This document shows positions 19,198 to 28,275 of a stretch of 64,000 bases of DNA, piece by piece. A program made the translations under genes and the position numbers. How positions within the stretch are numbered: the first letter of the stretch is position 1; the number at the start of each line of letters is the position of its first letter. The notes below the pieces were generated by a model, which was given only the letters and a program-made list of their open reading frames with translations, had not been told where the DNA came from and ran no database searches. Origin of the DNA: Vibrio azureus (lineage in GTDB: Bacteria; Pseudomonadota; Gammaproteobacteria; Enterobacterales; Vibrionaceae); the NCBI RefSeq assembly GCF_002849855.1, contig NZ_CP018617.1, forward strand, positions 1,054,001 to 1,118,000. The letters run 5' to 3'.

Positions 19198-20163
19198 TTA
19201 TTGACCTAAAATCGATTTCAATTTCTCACGCAGATCAATTTTCCAGTGTCCTTGATCTTCTTTGAGAACAACGACTTCATAGCTTGTAACCTCATTTTCT
19301 ATCTTCTCTACTGTGATAAGTTTCTTATCTTGATAATCGATTTCACCGACTACGTTAAGAGATGAGATTTGCGTGGTATTTGAGCCTTTAAAACGGTGGA
19401 TCACTGAAAGCATCTGATTCATGAAGTCGATATCAGTCATGATTTCAATATCAGAAATGGTGACATCTGTTCCAAACGCAGTATCTTTGAGGTACTCTAT
19501 CGTTTCATTATTGTTTTCCAACCCAACCAGAATAAAACTTTTCAACTCATTAATTGTTTGACTGTGAAAAAACACGGCGGCTTGATCAAAGCCCACTTTA
19601 CTGACAAAGTCGTAATATTGAGCAACAAACTCACTTGGATCTTGAGAGATAGAAATATCCCCGTCTATGCGAATGTTAACGCTCTTTATGAATGCAGGTG
19701 TGGAAGTATAAGGGGTAAAAGTCATATATTTATCTGCCTGCCACGTTTGATAAAGACTCGGCTCCTCATCAAAGCAGTGTTCATTACTGTCTTCTAACAA
19801 ACTTCTAAACCCTATCGTTCTATTATATTCTTTATTGCCATCAGGCGAATTAACATAAGAATAAACCAATAGGCCAGATTGTGACCAAGCCTTTTGTTCT
19901 CTATCTTGGTTATGGGTCATTTCCACACAAACTCGATTAATATTCTCTAAGACAATTGGTAACTTTGCGGTCGCTTCTGCTCGAGTTGATAGGTAACCCT
20001 CAGAAAAGTCGAAATAGTCAAACTTAGGGGCTTGATATAAATTAGGTTCCTGAACCATTATTGGAAGAAAGCCTTTTATATCTGGTTTTATATTGAGTGT
20101 GCTCCCTAGTGATGGCATTGCTGCGAAAATAAATAATGACGTTGTGATTGACTTATAATTCAT
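19198..20163 (-). CDS. Exported protein of unknown function next to the toxin-like gene
   Basis: The family was not recognised. The 321-residue product has a signal peptide (MNYKSITTSLFIFAAMPSLGS) and a strong ribosome site, AAAAAAGGAG. The C-terminal third (VIHRFKGSNTTQISSLNVVGEIDYQDKKL to HWKIDLREKL) looks like a small cystatin- or NTF2-like fold of the kind seen in periplasmic proteins. It reads in the same direction as the 2315-residue toxin-like gene and ends 347 bases before that gene begins, so it could be an accessory or immunity-type partner, but this rests on position alone. Confidence 0.65.
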   Translation of the reverse strand: MNYKSITTSLFIFAAMPSLGSTLNIKPDIKGFLPIMVQEPNLYQAPKFDYFDFSEGYLSTRAEATAKLPIVLENINRVCVEMTHNQDREQKAWSQSGLLVYSYVNSPDGNKEYNRTIGFRSLLEDSNEHCFDEEPSLYQTWQADKYMTFTPYTSTPAFIKSVNIRIDGDISISQDPSEFVAQYYDFVSKVGFDQAAVFFHSQTINELKSFILVGLENNNETIEYLKDTAFGTDVTISDIEIMTDIDFMNQMLSVIHRFKGSNTTQISSLNVVGEIDYQDKKLITVEKIENEVTSYEVVVLKEDQGHWKIDLREKLKSILGQ

Positions 20164-20490
20164 GATTTTCTCCTTTTTTCAAAATAAAATATCTTTTATA
20201 ACTCAATTTATTTCAAGATAAATAGTATAAAAAACAATCTGAAACTTTGATTTGTGATAAAAATCAAGAATAATCAGATAATAAAAAACAGAAAAGATAC
20301 TATTGAATTTATTTCGTCAAACTAGGAAGTGACACAAAAGACTATAGTTATTATTAAATTTAATATGGTAGTTTTAATTAACCTAAATCATATTTATTGG
20401 TAATACCAGGTTAATATAATAATTTAAGTTTGAAGTAATTAAATTTTAATGTTCATATTTAACCAAACAAATATTTAACAGGAATTAATT
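20164..20490. other. AT-rich divergent promoter region
   Basis: No gene was seen. The gap separates two divergent exported-protein genes, is dominated by A/T runs and presumably carries promoters for both. Confidence 0.4.
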
Positions 20491-21024
20491 TTGAAACCAC
20501 ATACTTATATCATACTTTTCGGTCTAAATATTTTTAATTCAACAGCTGTTCTTGCTGATGATAGTTTCTCCGTTTCTAGTATCTTAAGCAATGAGCAAGT
20601 TCGTCAATTTTCCTTGGGAGACACTGATGGGGATGGACGTGATGAAATTATTTTCCTTACTGAGAGTGGTCAAGTGAAAATTGCCAAAAACTTTACCCAC
20701 TCTAATTCATTTAATTCTCTGGTAGGGACAACATGGAGTTTGTCCACTCAGTGGCAGCTTGAATTCCAAGAACTCTCTTATCAAGGTTCTGGTATCAGTG
20801 TGAAATTAAAACAGATCTATGATGGCAACATCCTAAGAACTGGTGCAGGTGTCGCTATAGTCAAAGGTGGCAAAATTGAAGTTAACATAAATGGTTACAG
20901 TAACAATCCAGCGGTGAGTATTAATTACTTCTCAACAAACAATGGAACAATGGAAGGCAGTTATAAAGATATTGGCTATTCTCGTTCGCGTAGCTATCGC
21001 TTTTCCGGGCATGTGAGTGAGTAA
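20491..21024 (+). CDS. Small exported protein with an FG-GAP-like segment
   Basis: This 177-residue product probably starts at TTG, with AGGAA nine bases ahead, and has a signal peptide ending VLADD. Residues about 40-70 read SLGDTDGDGRDEIIFLTESG, a DxDxDG calcium-binding loop as in FG-GAP/VCBS repeats. The second half is a beta-rich domain (TMEGSYKDIGYSRSRSYRFSGH) resembling lipocalin-like or avidin-like strands. No specific function was recognised. It belongs to the exported-protein block around the toxin-like gene and is followed by a palindromic repeat. Confidence 0.6.
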   Translation: MKPHTYIILFGLNIFNSTAVLADDSFSVSSILSNEQVRQFSLGDTDGDGRDEIIFLTESGQVKIAKNFTHSNSFNSLVGTTWSLSTQWQLEFQELSYQGSGISVKLKQIYDGNILRTGAGVAIVKGGKIEVNINGYSNNPAVSINYFSTNNGTMEGSYKDIGYSRSRSYRFSGHVSE

Positions 21025-21030
21025 GAGATC

Positions 21031-21088
21031 TATACCCGAGCCATCTCAAGATACTCTGAATCAAGCACCTTGAGATGCATTGGGTATA
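21031..21088. repeat. Dispersed palindromic repeat, short hairpin version
   Basis: A 58-bp copy with outer arms only (TATACCCGAGCCATCTCAAG and CTTGAGATGCATTGGGTATA), seven bases after a stop codon. It may act as a terminator-like hairpin for that gene. Confidence 0.8.
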
Positions 21089-21162
21089 TGGTTTAAACTG
21101 AGTCTTGTTGTTTACTCTCTGACAATCAACAATGCTTTTATTGCATTTAGGCTAACAGGCGT

Positions 21163-21897
21163 ATGATCCTCAACAAACCCAGTATCAACCAAGTTAATGA
21201 AAAGTCACTTCAACTTTTAATGCAAGTTGCCGCCAGCCATGTGCCTATCTCGGCAAAAAACCTTAGCGAACAGCTGGCGGTTCCTTTAAGTAGCCTTTAT
21301 CGCCATCTAAAACTGCTCAAAGAGTGGAATTTGATTGAAGAGAGTGTCAAAGATAAAACGTTCGTAATTGGACCTGCGGCATTACTGCTTATGCACAGCT
21401 ATGAGAAAACCCATCATAACCTAGATACCGTTGAGACCATACTGTCTCGATTAGTTCAACAAACTGGAGAAACAGCGACTTATATGGTTCCGTCCGGTTA
21501 TCGGGCTTTATGTGTCCGTCAAAAAGAGAGCATCCAAGCACTACGATGCCGCTTTGTTCAAGGACAAAGTCAACCTTTACTTTATGGTGCCTCATCTAAG
21601 GTTATGCTGGCCTTTTTACCCAAAAATCGGTGTGAAAAGATACTCAACTACTTTCATCAAGGTCCTTACTTAACACAATGGGAACAAGAACTGAACATCA
21701 TCCGGTGTAATGGCTTTGCGCTGAGTACCTCTGAAATTGACCCTGGTGTGTCAAGTATCAGCGCCCCCGTCTTAAAGGGGAAGAAATTACTTGGCGCTAT
21801 TTCTGTTATGGCACCTGCTCAGAGAATTAAGCAGGATGAGCAACGCATTATTCTCCATGTATTACAAGCTGCTAGAGCATTACCCCCAGAATCCTAA
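21163..21897 (+). CDS. IclR-family transcriptional regulator
   Basis: This 244-residue protein has the IclR layout. An N-terminal winged helix (VPISAKNLSEQLAVPLSSLYRHLKLLKEWNLIEE, about residues 27-62) is followed by a GAF-like effector domain holding ATYMVP, YGASSKVMLAFL and GFALSTSEIDPGVSSISAPVL. The last two segments line the ligand pocket in known members. IclR proteins control catabolic operons in response to small carboxylates. The target here is unknown, since neither neighbouring gene is a catabolic enzyme, so control of an unlinked operon is possible. Confidence 0.88.
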   Translation: MILNKPSINQVNEKSLQLLMQVAASHVPISAKNLSEQLAVPLSSLYRHLKLLKEWNLIEESVKDKTFVIGPAALLLMHSYEKTHHNLDTVETILSRLVQQTGETATYMVPSGYRALCVRQKESIQALRCRFVQGQSQPLLYGASSKVMLAFLPKNRCEKILNYFHQGPYLTQWEQELNIIRCNGFALSTSEIDPGVSSISAPVLKGKKLLGAISVMAPAQRIKQDEQRIILHVLQAARALPPES

Positions 21898-21909
21898 CAC
21901 TCTTCTTCT

Positions 21910-21945
21910 TATACCCAAGTGACCTCAAGAGGCCATGTTCAGCGA
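21910..21945. repeat. Dispersed repeat, half copy
   Basis: Only the left arm, TATACCCAAGTGACCTCAAG, survives, joined directly to CCATGTTCAGCGA. It looks like a deletion product of a longer copy. Confidence 0.7.
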
Positions 21946-22051
21946 AAAGTAAAATCTTATTCACAAACAGAACATCACCCTGTATATTGAATTTTATTCT
22001 CTTCTCGACAATCGTAACTTTAGTGTCGTTTTATTTGGAATATGTTGTTAA

Positions 22052-25000
22052 ATGCGCTGGATGTACTTTGTTTTTGTCTTGTCTCTCTTTTCTTTTCATA
22101 GCAGAGCAAATGTTTATGATGTGAGCCAGTTAGAGACACTTAATGAAATTTGTCACGGCGGCTCATTCACCGTACGAAACGGTATTTACTCGTGCTCAGG
22201 TCAGATTAACTTAGCGCTCAATGCCAAAATCATTAATCCCGCCTCAACCAAGCCAGTGACGCTTGTTTCATTCGGACACCTTACTCTGCAAGGGAACAAC
22301 ACGATTGGCACTGAAACAAATCGCATCAACATCAAAACGGCAGGCTCAGACTTAGAAATTAATATCAACAACACCGATGCAATAACTCGGATATATGGTG
22401 ATATAAAATCGCATGCCGATCTCTCCTTGCAAAATGCAGCCATTTGGGGAAATCTTCGCAGTAGCGGCGGCAATATTACGGTCACGGGCAGTAAAAATTT
22501 CATTCTCGGCGACATTCATGCATTTCGAAAGTTACATTTAGACTCTGCCCAAGTTGATGGTGATATCTATGCCGGCTCATCGAGTTTCGATGCGGCAGAC
22601 GCCTCTATATTGACCAACAATAGTATTATTAATGGCCAGTTAGACAGTATTGGGAACATCCGTGTTAAACAAAGCGATGTATGTGGCAACATCACTTCCT
22701 CTGGACAACACGTATTCATCGAGGGTAGCCAAAACCACATTGTGGGTGCCTTGAAAGCATTTGGTAATGCCAATATCATGGGAGCTCGAAGCTACGGCAT
22801 TGCCGACAATACCAGCAATATTAGCGCACACAAAGTTACCATCGATAAAACTTCTCAGGTTTTCTCTTCTCATTTAGCCGTAAAGTCGTTCCTACGCCCT
22901 TCGATAGAGAGTGTATTGATATGTGGTAAAATAAACGCTTCGGAACCTGGTATTAACGGTGCACAGAATTACTGCGGCTTTAAAGAACCCCAATGTCAAT
23001 ATAGCAATCAAATACCTCCACAATGCCCACTCATCAGTGAGGATCTGCCATCATGTATCATCGCTCCCCCCTTGGAGGATAATTTTGAGCTGGTTGTGAC
23101 TCCTTCAGAGCAACTGGCGTTAATGTGTGGCCAAACATTACCTAAGTTTAGCGCTCAAACAATGAATCTAGGGCAAGTAACCAGCACCCAAGTGAATACG
23201 TCCCTTTCGCATCCAAAATTATTCTCGCTACAAATGGTGGTTGGTGATTCAAAGCTATCACCTAATGCTTATCTCTCAACAAGTGATGGACGCTTAGAAC
23301 TTAGGATCAGACCGAAAAATATAGATCAAATTAAACTTGATGAACGCTACAGCGTAACGTTTACTCTTAATGCTGATACAAATAAAACACAAACGGTTGA
23401 GTTTATGTTTACCCCCTATCTGTTTGAAGCTTATTCCCTTTCCTCTGGCCATAAGATCAACTCAATTGAGAGCATCGCAGGAAAGCCACAAAACGTTAAC
23501 ACTCGCTTACTGGCTTGTACCATTGATAATAAAGCTGTCATTGCCACCAATTACCAAGGTAACGCTAATGTAAGTCACACATTACTAAAACCGATGAATG
23601 GGACTGACGGTCAATTTCGTTATGAGACAAATTTTAAACAAGGTATCTCCAGTACGAACTTCATAACCAAGGAATCTGGCCTGTTTGAAGTAAAAGTAAG
23701 TGACGCCTTCAAATGCAATGGGTTTAGCTCCTGCCCTGAGAGTGGGCATGTTGAAGTAGAAGGTTACTTTCAAGTTAAATCACGCCCGTGGACTTTAGCC
23801 ATTTGCCCTGATTCTCACCCGCTCCAATCAGGTACATCAGCTGCTGGGGCCGGCTTCATTGCTGCTGGTGAGCAATTTTCATTGTCCATAAAGCCGATTA
23901 TTTGGCAAAAAGAGGGGCACATGACGCAGGATGTGAACACAGCTTCTTTGTGCGACGCTCCTGTTACTCATAACTTTATGCTGGCCGATGCTCCAAGCAC
24001 AAACATTGTCTTGACCAGCAAACAGAGTACCCCCACTGAAACCGCTAGCCAAACCCAAGTGCTCCTCGAAAGTACCGATACACTTCGAAAAACACAGACA
24101 CAACATGAAGACAATGCATACCGCTTCAAACAGCTGTTCTGGGATGAGGTAGGAAGCCTAAGGGTCAATGTAAGCTTGGACAGTGAATATCTAGGGATGC
24201 GTGTCAATCAAGGTTATCGAGATATCGGTCGTTTTTATCCAAAGTATTTTAACGCCACATCCTCCCAATGGCTCTATCCTAATCAACAAGATTTTATTTA
24301 CATGAATCAACCACTTGATGGCATTTATTATGACGTTATTGCGCTAAACTCAAAGCAACAGAACACCAGTAATTACGCTTACTTTCACCCTAACCTACAA
24401 GCACTGTTTTACTTAGGAGAATTAAGTGATTATACCACGCGTTTTATTCCTCCAGCTCCTATCCATGCCGAGTGGATCAATCGCGAAGGATCGAGTGTGG
24501 GTTCATTTGTTATTGAAAAGCCAGCTTTCAGCCCAAATTGCGAGAATAGCCCGTGCTTCAGAAAAGATCATCCTGATGGAAATTATCCAGACGGCCCTTT
24601 CAATTCAGGCTTAGACAGTCAAAAAAGCAAAATTGGGTTAGTTTCCTTAAATAACGTCGATGAGATCCTTTTTTGGAACGATCAGCATATCTTTAAAAAA
24701 CAGCCTGATATTCGATTTGGACGGCTTAACTTCTCAGATGTTAGTGGTTATCAGGGAACAACCATTCCAGTACCTCTTAGGGTAGAGACATGGCAAAAAG
24801 GGCAATTTGTTCTTAATACCGATGACAATACAACACAAGTAAATGCTAAAGAGTTCATTATTACCCCTCTTTGGCCGAACTCTCCGGATGATAATGCCAT
24901 GCTATCTGGTGAAGGGGTTATGCTTGCGGGTATTACCCATCAATTGCTTGCCAAACAAAAAAAACCGATAAGAGAACAAGTGATGTTTCACCTTAATTTA

Positions 25001-25156
25001 AACCACAGTAGTCAGGCTCTACCTTGGTTAAAATATAATTGGGACATCTCGACGCCAGAAGAAGACGACCCATCAGCAATCGTCACATTTGGTATTCATC
25101 GTGGTAACGACCGAATCATTTACCGTGGTGAGCCCGGTGTGGTTGGGACTCATTAA
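22052..25156 (+). CDS. MshQ-like exported protein with C-terminal DUF6701
   Basis: This 1034-residue exported protein has a signal peptide ending FHSRA. The N-terminal third is a chain of short beta-helix-like turns (such as LSLQNAAIWGNLRSSGGNITVTG). The middle contains Cys-rich beta domains. The last about 400 residues match the DUF6701 module of the Vibrio MSHA protein MshQ, including RDIGRFYPKYFN, FRFGRLNFSD and the closing FGIHRGNDRIIYRGEPG. MshQ belongs to the mannose-sensitive haemagglutinin pilus locus and is thought to be surface or tip associated. Here no other msh gene is adjacent, so this is an orphan paralogue, perhaps working with the prepilin at 6.2 kb. Confidence 0.82.
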   Translation: MRWMYFVFVLSLFSFHSRANVYDVSQLETLNEICHGGSFTVRNGIYSCSGQINLALNAKIINPASTKPVTLVSFGHLTLQGNNTIGTETNRINIKTAGSDLEININNTDAITRIYGDIKSHADLSLQNAAIWGNLRSSGGNITVTGSKNFILGDIHAFRKLHLDSAQVDGDIYAGSSSFDAADASILTNNSIINGQLDSIGNIRVKQSDVCGNITSSGQHVFIEGSQNHIVGALKAFGNANIMGARSYGIADNTSNISAHKVTIDKTSQVFSSHLAVKSFLRPSIESVLICGKINASEPGINGAQNYCGFKEPQCQYSNQIPPQCPLISEDLPSCIIAPPLEDNFELVVTPSEQLALMCGQTLPKFSAQTMNLGQVTSTQVNTSLSHPKLFSLQMVVGDSKLSPNAYLSTSDGRLELRIRPKNIDQIKLDERYSVTFTLNADTNKTQTVEFMFTPYLFEAYSLSSGHKINSIESIAGKPQNVNTRLLACTIDNKAVIATNYQGNANVSHTLLKPMNGTDGQFRYETNFKQGISSTNFITKESGLFEVKVSDAFKCNGFSSCPESGHVEVEGYFQVKSRPWTLAICPDSHPLQSGTSAAGAGFIAAGEQFSLSIKPIIWQKEGHMTQDVNTASLCDAPVTHNFMLADAPSTNIVLTSKQSTPTETASQTQVLLESTDTLRKTQTQHEDNAYRFKQLFWDEVGSLRVNVSLDSEYLGMRVNQGYRDIGRFYPKYFNATSSQWLYPNQQDFIYMNQPLDGIYYDVIALNSKQQNTSNYAYFHPNLQALFYLGELSDYTTRFIPPAPIHAEWINREGSSVGSFVIEKPAFSPNCENSPCFRKDHPDGNYPDGPFNSGLDSQKSKIGLVSLNNVDEILFWNDQHIFKKQPDIRFGRLNFSDVSGYQGTTIPVPLRVETWQKGQFVLNTDDNTTQVNAKEFIITPLWPNSPDDNAMLSGEGVMLAGITHQLLAKQKKPIREQVMFHLNLNHSSQALPWLKYNWDISTPEEDDPSAIVTFGIHRGNDRIIYRGEPGVVGTH

Positions 25157-25159
25157 ATA

Positions 25160-26194
25160 TCACTCAACACCTTTATACCCAAGCATCTTGAAGTCACTTG
25201 GGTATAACATATCGATAAAAGCTTGGGTCGATTCAGGTGTTCTTTCATGGTGTGTTGAATAACGAACATGCGCACTCTCGTTCGCCGTTGGTAATAACGT
25301 AATGCCCCACAATCCTTTGATTTGATTGGAAACCATTGAGTATCGCATATCAATAATACGTAATTTGTTATACGGATCTTGTGCTATAAAGCCATTTGAA
25401 AACCGATGAAAACGCTCAACATCTTTAGCTTGTTGCGAAGAAGAGGTTAACCATGGAAATGCTTCCTGCATATTCAGTTTAGAAATCGATGTGCCCGGAT
25501 AAATATTGATTGATTGACCTAACCTCACTGCATCAACATAGTAGTTCCCCTGCGCTTCGTAGACAATCTTCCAGAGCAGTAAATTGGCGAATGATGGTTT
25601 GGCTTCTAGCTGCGTGAATGTATGCTGCCTTTGCTGAGCCAATTGCTTACCCACTTCCTCAGCCCTGTCACGTTGTATAAGCCCAAAAGTGAGATAAATA
25701 GAAATCCACAATAAGGCAAAACGCGCATACCAGAGATTCCGCTTCCACATTGTCAGTACAATCAGCATTAAAATAGGCAGTGTGAAAAAAGGATCGATAA
25801 CAGAAACGATATTCCATGCAAAACGCTCATGGCTAAAAGGCCAAAAAAGCTGAGTGCCATAACTGGTGCAAGTATCTAACAACCCATGTGTGGTGTAGCC
25901 TAATGTACAGTAAAGCCAGCTTTGCTGAAACGATAAACCAAGCTTTTTGGCGATGAGTGGATGTAAAACCAAAGCACAGAGCAGCCCACCAACAGGAATA
26001 AAAAGCAATGAGTGTGTGAACTGTCGATGATATTCCAAAAACAGCAAAGGGTCGTTCGCAGAACGAATCAAAACATCCAAATCTGCAGCCATACCTGCAA
26101 GTATTCCAAGTATCCCAGCGGCCATCAAGTCCTGCTTTTTACAAACAGATTGAGACAAGGAAGCCCCAACTAATCCCTGAGTGATTGGATCCAT
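25160..26194 (-). CDS. Membrane-bound metal-dependent hydrolase, YdjM/DUF457 family
   Basis: This 344-residue inner-membrane protein begins MDPITQGLVGASLSQ and holds the family's His/Asp motifs: AADLDVLIRS, HRQFTHSLLF, YTTHGLLDTCTSYG and FSHERFAWNIVSVIDPFFTLP. These presumably bind a metal. It has about five hydrophobic helices and a soluble C-terminal part. The YdjM branch is LexA-regulated in Escherichia coli; no SOS box was checked here. The last residues YPSDFKMLGYKGVE are encoded by a dispersed palindromic repeat that has been captured in frame, so the C-terminus is lineage-specific. Confidence 0.85.
   Translation of the reverse strand: MDPITQGLVGASLSQSVCKKQDLMAAGILGILAGMAADLDVLIRSANDPLLFLEYHRQFTHSLLFIPVGGLLCALVLHPLIAKKLGLSFQQSWLYCTLGYTTHGLLDTCTSYGTQLFWPFSHERFAWNIVSVIDPFFTLPILMLIVLTMWKRNLWYARFALLWISIYLTFGLIQRDRAEEVGKQLAQQRQHTFTQLEAKPSFANLLLWKIVYEAQGNYYVDAVRLGQSINIYPGTSISKLNMQEAFPWLTSSSQQAKDVERFHRFSNGFIAQDPYNKLRIIDMRYSMVSNQIKGLWGITLLPTANESAHVRYSTHHERTPESTQAFIDMLYPSDFKMLGYKGVE
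25174..25206. repeat. Dispersed palindromic repeat, 33-bp version inside a gene end
   Basis: The sequence TATACCCAAGCATCTTG joined to AAGTCACTTGGGTATA is a nearly perfect hairpin of the outer arms. It lies within the last codons of the membrane hydrolase gene and encodes part of its C-terminus. Confidence 0.85.
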
Positions 26195-26285
26195 GGCTTA
26201 TTCTCTCTTATAATCCAAAGCCTGATATTTTGAGTATATACCCAGAGACAGCTTAACAATACCCATACATCCTGCGAGGGATAAC

Positions 26286-27083
26286 TTGCAATTAACGAAC
26301 TTTAAGTACAAAACACGTTCAGGTCCAGATTATCGCCATGGGGACCAAGTGTCATTTATCGATATAAAGGAAACATTTGGCATTGGCAGCATTCGTATTG
26401 GTAAATGGGTAAACAATGAAGAAAAAGACCTTGCCGCAAATTTGATTTTCGATGCGTTGGCTGATTTAGCTTTTATATTAGCACTACCGCCAAAAGCCAT
26501 TGGGCTTCGTGGAAATTTAAACCTTGCATTCGGGACTGGTGGCCGTAAAGGCGTTCAGGCACACTATGCGCCCAATCAGCGTGAACTAGCGCTAGCAAAA
26601 AATGCTGGAGCAGGCGCCCTCGCCCACGAATTTTGGCATGCTTTCGATCATTACATTGCAGAAAAGGCGTTCGATATTGGCGATAGATCAGGCCCACAAC
26701 GTGAAATAATCTTTGCGAGTGATTGCTGGCTAAGCAATGCCCCCCTATTACCTCATGCATTGAATCAACGGTTACACAAAATCTTTGACGCCACCCTACT
26801 GACAGCAGACGCACAAAATCATCATGATTACGTATCACGCAGTGTGGCCGCAGATAAAGCATTAGCTAGCCGATATTTCTCGCTGCCAACTGAAATGATG
26901 GCAAGAGCATTCGAGTCCGTTATCGAGTCTTGCTCTGATATCAAGAACTCGTATTTAGTTTCTGGTACCAATCAAGCGAGCAACCTATCTGTTTATCCAG
27001 ACTTACAACACCGAGAACGGATTCACAGTGCAATCAAGGCTTATTTCCATCCATTGGGAAATGCGCTGGCACAGAGTGGATAG
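26286..27083 (+). CDS. CLCA_X-family putative metalloprotease
   Basis: This 265-residue protein starts at TTG behind GAGGGA. It matches the family called CLCA_X, recognised by RSGPDYRHGDQVSF near the start, GLRGNLNLAFGTGGRKGVQAHY in the middle and the zinc-type motif HEFWHAFDHY (His117, Glu118, His121). LPTEMMARAFE downstream supplies a likely third ligand (Glu). The HExxH motif implies a zinc peptidase, but no substrate is known to me. No signal peptide was seen, so it is probably cytoplasmic. It is divergent from the membrane hydrolase gene, with about 90 bases between them. Confidence 0.8.
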   Translation: MQLTNFKYKTRSGPDYRHGDQVSFIDIKETFGIGSIRIGKWVNNEEKDLAANLIFDALADLAFILALPPKAIGLRGNLNLAFGTGGRKGVQAHYAPNQRELALAKNAGAGALAHEFWHAFDHYIAEKAFDIGDRSGPQREIIFASDCWLSNAPLLPHALNQRLHKIFDATLLTADAQNHHDYVSRSVAADKALASRYFSLPTEMMARAFESVIESCSDIKNSYLVSGTNQASNLSVYPDLQHRERIHSAIKAYFHPLGNALAQSG

Positions 27084-27108
27084 CAGCCCATCAAACAAAT
27101 GGCCAGTA

Positions 27109-27360
27109 TTAATACCAACTCAACTCGATTTCCAAAGGCAAATCACAGCGTATCCGTTCTCCACACATTTCATCAGAAGCATTAAGATGCACCAGTTTAG
27201 CTGAAGAGTAATCAGCCCCACGAAAATGGTCTCTGGCTTCGCACAGACTTGCGAAAGTGAGAGGGCTGTTGTTTTGATTAATAATCAATGTTTTTGTCTG
27301 GTCTACTACGTTGTAAGCGAGATAGATACCGCCCTCGACCGATTCAATCAGAAGATTCAT
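27109..27360 (-). CDS. DUF6482-type small protein
   Basis: The 83-residue product begins NLLIESVEGGIYLAYN and contains LTFASLCEARDHF, a pattern I associate with the DUF6482 family found in Vibrio and Pseudomonas. AGGGAA lies at good distance before the ATG at 27360. The function is unknown. It converges on the CLCA_X gene with a 25-base gap. Confidence 0.7.
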   Translation of the reverse strand: MNLLIESVEGGIYLAYNVVDQTKTLIINQNNSPLTFASLCEARDHFRGADYSSAKLVHLNASDEMCGERIRCDLPLEIELSWY

Positions 27361-27435
27361 AGCTGTTCCCTAAAGGAGGATGTAGTTCTTTTGCTATTAC
27401 GACGAAAAGAAGAACTTAGTTCACTTTTTATACTT

Positions 27436-27460
27436 TATACCCAAGTGACCTCAAGATGCC
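27436..27460. repeat. Dispersed repeat, left arm only
   Basis: A solitary TATACCCAAGTGACCTCAAG followed by ATGCC, with no matching right arm. It lies about 70 bases ahead of the pentapeptide-repeat gene. Confidence 0.7.
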
Positions 27461-27529
27461 CAACCCTTCGTATTTGAAAAATCAAGAACGGAAAGGTTAC
27501 AATAATCAAAAAATAAGAGGCAGAACAGC

Positions 27530-28129
27530 ATGAAAGCAATCATAAATGATGAGCAATACTTTGATGAAGCTTTTGAAAAACTTTTATTATCAAGTCATCA
27601 ATATAACCACGTAGCATTCGAAGATTGCTATTTCAAAGATTGTGACTTCTCTGAATCGACGTTCACTCATTGCAAGTTTATCAATTGTGAATTTCATAAC
27701 TGTAACTTCAGCTTAGCTAATTTTTCAAACTCCAAATTGTATACGCTGAAATTTTATGACTGTAAATTAATTGGGATAGATTGGACTAAAGTGAGCTGGG
27801 CTGAGTACCACTTAGATTATGAGTTAAGCTTTACACGCTGTATCATGAACGATTCTTCATTCTTTGGCTTAAAGATGCACGAGTTAAATTTTGATGAATG
27901 TAAGCTACACGATACTGACTTTCGAGAAGGTGACTATACTGATTCATCAATGACTTATTGTAACTTTAGACATGCCCTATTTATGCGAACTAATTTACAA
28001 GATGTCGATTTCAGCCACTCTGAAGACTATAGAATTGATGTGTTGGAAAATAATATAAAAGGTGCCAAGTTCTCGCGTTTTGAAGCATTAAATTTACTTG
28101 ATAGTTTGGGCATCGAGTTAGTCGATTGA
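27530..28129 (+). CDS. Pentapeptide-repeat protein, McbG/Qnr-like
   Basis: This 199-residue protein is built almost wholly of pentapeptide repeats with central Phe or Leu (FEDCYFKDCDFSESTF, then CKFINCEF), giving a right-handed beta-helix. The break around KVSWAEYHLDYELSFTRC and the ending RFEALNLLDSLGIELVD follow the layout of McbG and Qnr proteins, which mimic DNA and protect DNA gyrase from microcin B17 or quinolones. It is shorter than Qnr (about 215 residues) and closer in pattern to McbG. Gyrase protection is inference. It is probably a single-gene unit. Confidence 0.8.
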   Translation: MKAIINDEQYFDEAFEKLLLSSHQYNHVAFEDCYFKDCDFSESTFTHCKFINCEFHNCNFSLANFSNSKLYTLKFYDCKLIGIDWTKVSWAEYHLDYELSFTRCIMNDSSFFGLKMHELNFDECKLHDTDFREGDYTDSSMTYCNFRHALFMRTNLQDVDFSHSEDYRIDVLENNIKGAKFSRFEALNLLDSLGIELVD

Positions 28130-28275
28130 CTATCGTAATGAAAAACGATAAAAACGAGCTATGTGAAATATTTCCACGTCATCCGTAGAAACATTACTCA
28201 TATGCAAAAACTCTTGTTGGTTTACTTGTCCATACCTGAGACAATGGGTCGGTAACTTACACTAGGCAAAATATT

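Noticed and set aside
22201..22873. Minus-strand frames opposite the MshQ-like gene
   Set aside because: They are antisense shadows. The plus-strand protein has a signal peptide and family motifs.
27530..28129. Calling the pentapeptide protein Qnr
   Set aside because: It is shorter than Qnr and its interruption pattern is closer to McbG. A resistance claim would exceed the evidence.
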